Source: Apostichopus japonicus (Eukaryota; Echinodermata; Holothuroidea; Aspidochirotida; Stichopodidae). Taken from it: a DNA stretch of 64,000 nt. The stretch spans positions 322,501-386,500 of the forward strand of contig NC_092581.1 in assembly GCF_037975245.1 (NCBI RefSeq), given 5' to 3'. Under the pieces are notes generated by a model. The model was given only the letters and a program-made list of their open reading frames with translations, ran no database searches and was not told the origin of the DNA. Position 1 is the first letter of the stretch. The number at the start of each line of letters is the position of its first letter. Of this stretch, positions 58,070 through 64,000 are shown piece after piece. A program made the position numbers and the translations under genes.

Positions 58070-59589
58070 ATACTCATGTAAAAGGAAGAAAAAAAGGAAA
58101 AAAAAGAATGATACTTTGAAATAACTTCTTTTTTTTAATGACAAATCAGTTCATGGACAGGATATACCTTCATCCCTCCCACCACAGTTAATACCCTTCA
58201 ACTACCTGTCCAGAAACAGGTTATCCCTCATCAAATTATTATGCAAATACTAATCAAAACATGCAATACATATTTCATAAACATTCTTAGTGATACCTGC
58301 ATCTACTATTGAGATGGTTGGGCGACAACAGACAGTTTCTATAATGTTTCTATTATTTATAATATCAGCCTGGAGGGCAGTTATTTAATGATACTAAGCA
58401 GTCACATGTACATATGGGATAAGCCTATGGCCTTTTTACTTCACACCAGGTGGCTATCCAATTCACACCAGTACATTCTTTTTGGACATTTTTTTTTAAA
58501 CATTTGGAAGACCATTTCAACATGAGGGGAAAAAGAATTGATTTCTCCTAGATAAAAATAATAACCCCATCTTACTTTAGCCAGATAGGGCTTGAATCCA
58601 TAGGTTTGCTTGACGACAAGTTCCCAACAAAAAGGAGTTGGCCTTCCATGGCTGATTGCTGATTCAGTTTACAATACCATGGCGCCCCTGCTACCATCAA
58701 TAAAATTGTCTTTAACTTTCATTTATTAACTAAACCTGATTTTGAATTAATTTTAGATAACTCAATTTTTACATTTTTTGCCCTCCAGTTTGAAAAAGGA
58801 AACGTTACTACCATAGCACAAACAACATATATGTGGAAAGGTTGCTCCCTTTCATTGCTGTCTCAATCACCCCCCCCCCCCCGGCTCCGACTACCACACC
58901 CCAAATTATATACACGAAGAGTGCATTATTGAAAGTTTCTTTAAATATAGCCTTATCATGCAGCAAACCTGTGCTACTGCAAACTGAAAATTCAATTCAA
59001 AGATTCTCCCTCTTCACTTTCATTTCTCCTTCTCTATCCTTCGCCTCACCAACCCCCACCCCACCCCTGGTCCTTCCAACTACCATCCATAACTCCTGCC
59101 AATATTAAATTCAGTCACCTTATCATGCCCCCATAAAGTGTCAGTCAGTCAAGCACCACAATGTTTGTAGACCAAGAAATCAACAACCGAAACCCATTTT
59201 TAAAACTTTAAAGCCCCATCAAATAAAGATGCTGTTTTTTTCTTCTTTTTCTCTAAACAAGATAAACACACAAACACCAAATCCAAAATATATAAAATTC
59301 CAATTCCCATTTTGAATGTTCTTCAAATTTTGTTTGCCAAGCCAGGTTAAAAAAGTGAGTGTTATTCTTTTTGGCCTTCCTTTGTTGCAATGCAAACACA
59401 GAGGTGTTTGCATTGCAACAAGGTGTAGTTTTCTATACTAAAAAACAAATAAAATCAAATAAAACTTAAATAAAAGATGATTATAGCACATGCAGGAGAA
59501 GAGTGAGAGCCCTCCCAAATACTACCGGCTTATGTATACAAAAGACCTTTTTCCGAAATCCTTTTTCCGACATCGTGGCAAATCGAGAG
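58070..59589. other. Downstream of SRP68; no other gene
   Basis: AT-rich sequence with C tracts near 58,869-58,882 and C-rich runs near 59,050. It presumably includes the SRP68 3' UTR; a minus-strand AATAAA would read TTTATT, and the nearest clear one I see is near 58,726, so the UTR end is uncertain. Confidence 0.4.
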
Positions 59590-59888
59590 TTACTTTTCAC
59601 CCCCGCTCCACCATCCACGCAGGAACCCACCCAGACCCCCCTGCGGGGACGATTTATTCTGTTCCAGTTTCTCATCCAAGGAGGGTAACTCTATATGGTT
59701 CAGAGCTATGTCAAAGAAGAGCGGTTTGCACGGTGACGGCTTAAAGTCCAGTGGAAATGTGGTGAAGTTGGGCTTGGCGGCCAGGTCCGGCTGGTTGGCG
59801 TTGTACCGGTCAAGCCATTCCGCCAGCGGTCGATTGTCCTTCAGACCGAGTTGCGCCATTCCTTTGCTGATGAAAGGTTCATTGGAAT
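59590..59888 (-). CDS. SRP68: SRP68 terminal exon
   Basis: Last coding exon of signal recognition particle subunit SRP68, which with SRP72 forms the protein dimer on SRP RNA that helps target secretory ribosomes to the endoplasmic reticulum. The key match is PCKPLFFDIALNHIELPSLD followed by EKLEQ and a Gly-rich tail GGLGGFLRGWWSGG, the conserved SRP68 C-terminus. The exon starts after TTCATTTTTCAG (59,889-59,890 being the AG) and ends with TAA at 59,590-59,592, giving 98 codons. Its first two bases complete a GAT codon split by the intron. The C-terminal part of SRP68 is known to bind SRP72. No disruption is seen, so the gene appears functional. The remaining exons lie beyond or outside recognition. 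Confidence 0.93.
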
Positions 59889-60687
59889 CTGAAAAATGAA
59901 CGCAGAGAGGTTCTTGGTAAGCCATGGTTTTTTTTTTATGTATTCTTGGGTGGAGGGTATTTTCTATGGGTGAGGATAATCCGGAGGGTGGGGGAAGTCA
60001 ATTCAATTAACTGTGAGAAATGTCATTGAATTAGGAACCACCAAAGGCCTATTCTCATCTTTGTAGTAAGTTTGTCACCTTGAGCTACGTGACAGTTCAT
60101 AAGTAGGGGGGGGGGGTATATTCGAGTGGAATTTGGGATTCATATCCCTGAATAGAGAAAGTTTACAAAAACTTGTTAATTTGCAGTCATTTTTTGTTAT
60201 TGCTGTCACAAACAGAAATGGATACCCACTTTCTATTATTTGTAGATGACAGAGACTGGTTCAATCGCAGTCTACAAGGCCAGATAAACTCTTTATATTT
60301 TGGCTTTCAATTTCTTTATTCTGACAAATTTTGATAGTACAAAAGACGGCAGTTTTGATCAGGCTTTTGATACTTCCTTGTGATCCCTGAACATCATACA
60401 TTCAGCTACAAGCAAAAATAACTGTTGTCTGTCCTGTCCACCACAATAATCCTATTGTAATATTTTCAGACCCTAAGGGCTAATAGGTCTCTTCCCCCCC
60501 CCCCCCCAAAAAAAAAAGGTGTGAAAAGGGGCGGTGCTGCTTCCAACCGAATGAATCTTTTCACTCATTGTTTAACCAAAGAGAAAAATTTGGGAAAGAA
60601 AACAACAGATTATTAATATAAAGGCCATATTTCTCTGAATCATTGTCTATGCTCTGATGGAATACATTTGTTCCAGTAGCAGGGTTC

Positions 60688-60993
60688 AATTCCAAGGTTC
60701 CAAATGGACACGGCAGTTTAATCTGCATTTTCCTGACGATCAGACCCAAAAGAGAACATCGATATGTCTCTCCACTGTTATCCCAAAGAAGAAACCTTTC
60801 AGAAACTCAAGGGTACTAAAGGATTTCTTCCTTTTAAATTCAATTCCAAGGTTCCAAATGGACACGGCAGTTTAATCTGCATTTTCCTGACGATCAGACC
60901 CAAAAGAGAACATCGATATGTCTCTCCACTGTTATCCCAAAGAAGAAACCTTTCAGAAACTCAAGGGTACTAAAGGATTTCTTCCTTTTAAAT
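60688..60993 (+). repeat. Perfect tandem duplication, 153 bp x 2, in SRP68 intron
   Basis: The segment CAATTCCAAGGTTCCAAATG...CTTCCTTTTAAATT is repeated back to back with no difference that I can see. A C tract lies upstream at 60,495-60,507. It may be a recent duplication or an assembly collapse/expansion. Confidence 0.9.
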
Positions 60994-61237
60994 TAACCAG
61001 CATCCTACACAAAATTAACAGGGTAGTAACATGATGGTCTCTGCCTGATTCCCCCTCCCCCCCCCACCCAATTTCTTTTCTTAAAGTTTTGGTATTCATC
61101 CTTTCATATATAGTCCATCTTGCATTTTGCCTTTTGAAAAACAAGAATCCTTAATCTTCATCCAAAGCAGCAAAAAGTTTCTTGCCAAACACAGTACATT
61201 GATTATTATTATTATTATATTATTATTAAGTACATAC

Positions 61238-61310
61238 CTAGAATGGAGGCCGCCTGAGCAGAGTACTTCAAGTCGTTGATATCTTGCGCAAGAGTGTCCA
61301 ATTCCTCTAC
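61238..61310 (-). CDS. SRP68: SRP68 penultimate exon
   Basis: A 73 bp exon with acceptor TTAATCAATAG and donor GTATGTA. It reads VEELDTLAQDINDLKYSAQA then ASIL plus one base (phase 1), which joins the terminal exon as aspartate (...ASIL-D-SNEP). The DLKYSA.AASILD segment resembles vertebrate SRP68. The matching phase across the 1,349 bp intron (59,889-61,237) supports both exons as one gene. Upstream exons were not recognised; LINE sequence from 61.97 kb would lie in the next intron. Confidence 0.85.
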
Positions 61311-61970
61311 CTATTGATTAAATGAAACCAAAATCTAATCATGATGTCTTTAGGGAGTTTAGAGTTTAGGGAGTTTTTAGGGAGTGTCACTACCCGACAA
61401 GCCCTATAGGGTTTTTTAATACACTTCCTTTCACAAGTTTTGTTTCTTATCTCCTTCTATGTCATATGTCATACTTATGTCATACTTATGTTAAAATAGA
61501 ACAAAAATCAATAAATGAAATGAAATAAATGAAATTAGTTACCTTTTTTTTTTAATTCGAGTAAAAGGTTTGTCTTTGTTGTTGTTGATATCAAATCAAA
61601 AGGAGTTTAACCCCTGGTCGACCTGGCGAGAGGTCCTACGGGGGATAATAAGTTTGTTTTTATAGAATAGACATTTTTTTTTTTTTTTCTTGGAAAGGTT
61701 GTCTATGTTCAGTCAGGGAATTGCTGGTAAATGAAGTCTTATATATTTATATTGGACAGGATAGCCATAATCATACCCGAGGTCAGAGTCAAAGAGTCAA
61801 TTAGGGAGGGATTTCTAAAGGAGAGGAATTTTTTAAGTACTGAGAATTGTGGAGACGGAGTGGTTTCTATTGTTTGGGTAGGGAGTGGTTGTGGTTTCTA
61901 TTGTTTGGTAACAATATAATCTGTATATATAAGTATACTTGGGCCTAGAACCATTTAGGAAAGGATTTTT

Positions 61971-62840
61971 TTAATGGAATGAGACTTTAAGTAGTAACAA
62001 TTGTGAATACAGAAAGGGTTTGGTTTTGGGGTAGTGAGTTGTTGCGACTTTGTATTTCAGGGGGAGGTCTTCAATCAAAGGGTCGTTCTCGAGGTTGTTT
62101 TTGTATAACTTGGTGTTGAATTCTTCAAGTCGGGTGAAAGTAGATTTTGTGTTTCCTGCACGGAGAACGTACAAAGTAGCAATATAGGTAGGGATTTTGA
62201 GTGCGAGTGGATAAGCTGTGGTGTGGATTCTGTTTAAAATTTGTTTATTGGGATTAGAGATGGTAAGCAGGGAGATGCTCCCGTAACTGAGAATCATTTT
62301 TACTTTGGATTTATAGATTTGGATAATGGTTTTCGGAGGGAAGTTATATTTGTGTGAGAGGATTTGAATGGATTTAAGTTGGAACCAGCAGCGTCCTGCA
62401 GTTCTGTTACAAAGTAGATTAAACGATAATTTGCTATCGAAAGTGGTACCAAGGAAGGTTGCATTAGGAGTAGCAGTGATTGAGGTGTTGAAAAGATTCA
62501 TTTTGGCAATATGGTTATGGTATTTTGAGTTTATTATGGAGAAATTGGCTAGGTTAGATATTGAGGGATATATTTTTGTTCTCCACATCGAGCACCACTT
62601 TTCGAGATGTGTAATTGCTCTTTTAATATTTAGTTCCGTCATATAGATATTTTTACTGGTGCTCCAAATGGCTATGTCGTCAGTGTACTGACTATAGCTG
62701 CATTTAGATAGAGGGGGGATGTTCAAATCATTAACATATAGGGTGCAGGGGAGGGGGCTGAAAACAGCGCCCTGTGGAGTCCCTGCACCAAGTGGAAAAG
62801 GTTTTGATTGTTGGTTTTTGTAGCATATTTTGGCATTGCG
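61971..62840 (-). pseudogene. LINE reverse transcriptase palm and thumb
   Basis: An open minus-strand stretch begins before GAGTPQGAVFSPLPCTLYVN, then has the catalytic box SQYTDDIAIW (YTDD in place of the usual YADD), FLGTTFDSKLSFN, and KVKMILSYGSISLL, ending in a TAA at 61,971. There is no native start in view and the upstream finger region is in broken frames. The reading here is intact for about 280 codons. A full-length relative elsewhere would be needed for activity. Confidence 0.75.
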
Positions 62841-64000
62841 CTCACTAAGGAAAGAGGAAAGAAGTCTGGTGTAATTGGAGGGGAGATTAAAGTTAAGTAG
62901 TTAAATTCTTATGCCGTTGTGCCAAGTTTTGTCGAACTCCTTTTTGGCATCAAGGAAGAGGGCAGTGGTATCATGTTTTTTTATGAAGCCGATGCGAATT
63001 TCTTTGGAAAGGTGGAAAGTTTGGTTTATTGTAGATTTGTGTGCCCGGAATTAGCCTGATTGATACGGGCAAAGTGATTAATTTGCTCAAGGTGGTTTCT
63101 GGTGCGGTTATCTATAATTCTTTCGAAAATCTTACCTAAGGCTGGTAGGAGACTAATTGGTTGATAGTTTTGAATTTTGGTGTGTCTTTACTTAGTTTCG
63201 GTATTAAAATCATTTTGGCGGATGTCCACAGGGTTGGGAAATGACCCAGTCTAAGGAGTTTGTTAAATAATGGGAAAATATGAGAGTTAATGAATATCGG
63301 AGGCCCACGGAGGGGAATCTTTTAGCATTAGGTCATTTATGTTGTCAAGACCAGGGGAGGAGGCATTTTTGCATATTCAGTGGCACTATACCAATCATTT
63401 ATATCTATTTCTTTGAGTAGAGGGATGTTTTTGTTGAGACATCCTTAGAAGTTGGGGGTAAAGCTGGTTGCATTACAGATAATTGTACGGTTTATTTTGT
63501 GTTGGAATCTGTTATCGTATGGAGGGCCATCTAAGATATTGAATATAGTTTTCAAGTATGATTCACTAAGCTTTATTTGGTCTTAAGTTTTTGTGATGAG
63601 GTTACCTACTTTATCTCTAAGGCATTCGTCTGTATTACCTGTGTTTGGGTTGTAATGGGTTTTCGATATTTCTTTAATTTTTCCAAAAGTGTTTTGGGTT
63701 TTTGTCATTAATGATTGAATCGCATTTGTTTTGGACTCGGTTTTGGTCGACCGCCGATATTTGTCTATTTATTTGTTTTTCAAGTTGGTTAATTTAGGGC
63801 TTTAGAGTTGGATCTGGGGAGATCATATAGGTTCTATGTAGTCGACGTCTGATTTATTTAGTGTAAGAATATTCCTATTTAGTTTTGGATTTCTGTTTTG
63901 TTTTTTAGGGGCAGTGTTTTTTGAAGGTATTAAAGATATGTTGGGCAATGCTGTCACAATATATGCCGATGTAATTTAGCTTGTTGTTGTGGTAATTGGC
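61971..64000 (-). mobile_element. LINE (Jockey-like), second copy, continuing beyond the window
   Basis: Minus-strand. From 64,000 down it matches the copy at 52.6-53.5 kb (linker and fingers) and then continues through the palm to the C-terminal region ending at 61,971. It lacks the hAT insertion and shows the empty site. Several frameshifts and stops disrupt the part above 62,880. It is in the same orientation as SRP68 and probably lies in its intron. Confidence 0.8.

Overview
This is a repeat-dominated stretch of animal nuclear DNA with no bacterial-style gene layout. The two securely recognised exons, on the minus strand near 59.6-61.3 kb, encode the C-terminus of SRP68, a signal recognition particle protein. 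They have GT-AG boundaries and matching phase across a 1.35 kb intron. The mixture of non-LTR retrotransposons, a GIY-YIG reverse-transcriptase element, hAT- and pogo-like DNA transposons and long AT microsatellites suggests a marine invertebrate. My guess is an echinoderm-like deuterostome, at low confidence.

Layout. 1-13,570: one uninterrupted, same-orientation array of about 87 copies of a 155/156 bp unit. 13.6-24.2 kb: five copies of one inverted-repeat element, duplicated flanks, a hAT-like MITE, a 5'-truncated LINE and fragments of an unidentified transposon protein. 24.55-28.4 kb: a pogo-like element with a hAT-like element nested inside. 28.6-31.7 kb: another copy of the unidentified protein, then an inverted-repeat element split by a hAT-like insertion. 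32.8-36.8 kb: two copies of a Penelope-like element on the minus strand, one internally deleted, embedded in (AT)n. 37-47 kb: sparse sequence with a small hAT MITE, a palindrome array (40.2-40.9 kb), a long hairpin (42.0 kb) and two plus-strand exons of an unidentified gene. 47-52 kb: microsatellites and a 1.78 kb foldback element of short palindromes, with 6 bp target duplications and an internal ORF. 52.6-56.4 kb: a LINE disrupted by nested hAT elements, then inverted and direct repeats. 56.4-58.1 kb: a tandem cluster of tRNA-like units. 59.6-61.3 kb: SRP68 exons. 61.97-64 kb: a second LINE copy running off the window.

The most striking observation is that the 13.5 kb satellite appears to be tRNA-derived. 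Each unit carries an A-box-like and a B-box-like motif, a T-run terminator and an AT-rich upstream element. The same parts, in the same order and spacing, occur in the 151/152 bp tandem tRNA-like units at 56.4 kb. The degenerate units at the satellite's right edge resemble that tRNA-like cluster more than the homogenised core does.

Another notable system is the foldback element at 49,300-51,080, built from repeated palindromes centred on CACTTAAGTG. Several transposon insertions are supported by exact target-site duplications. One (53,539-54,410) is confirmed by an empty site in the related LINE at the window's right end.
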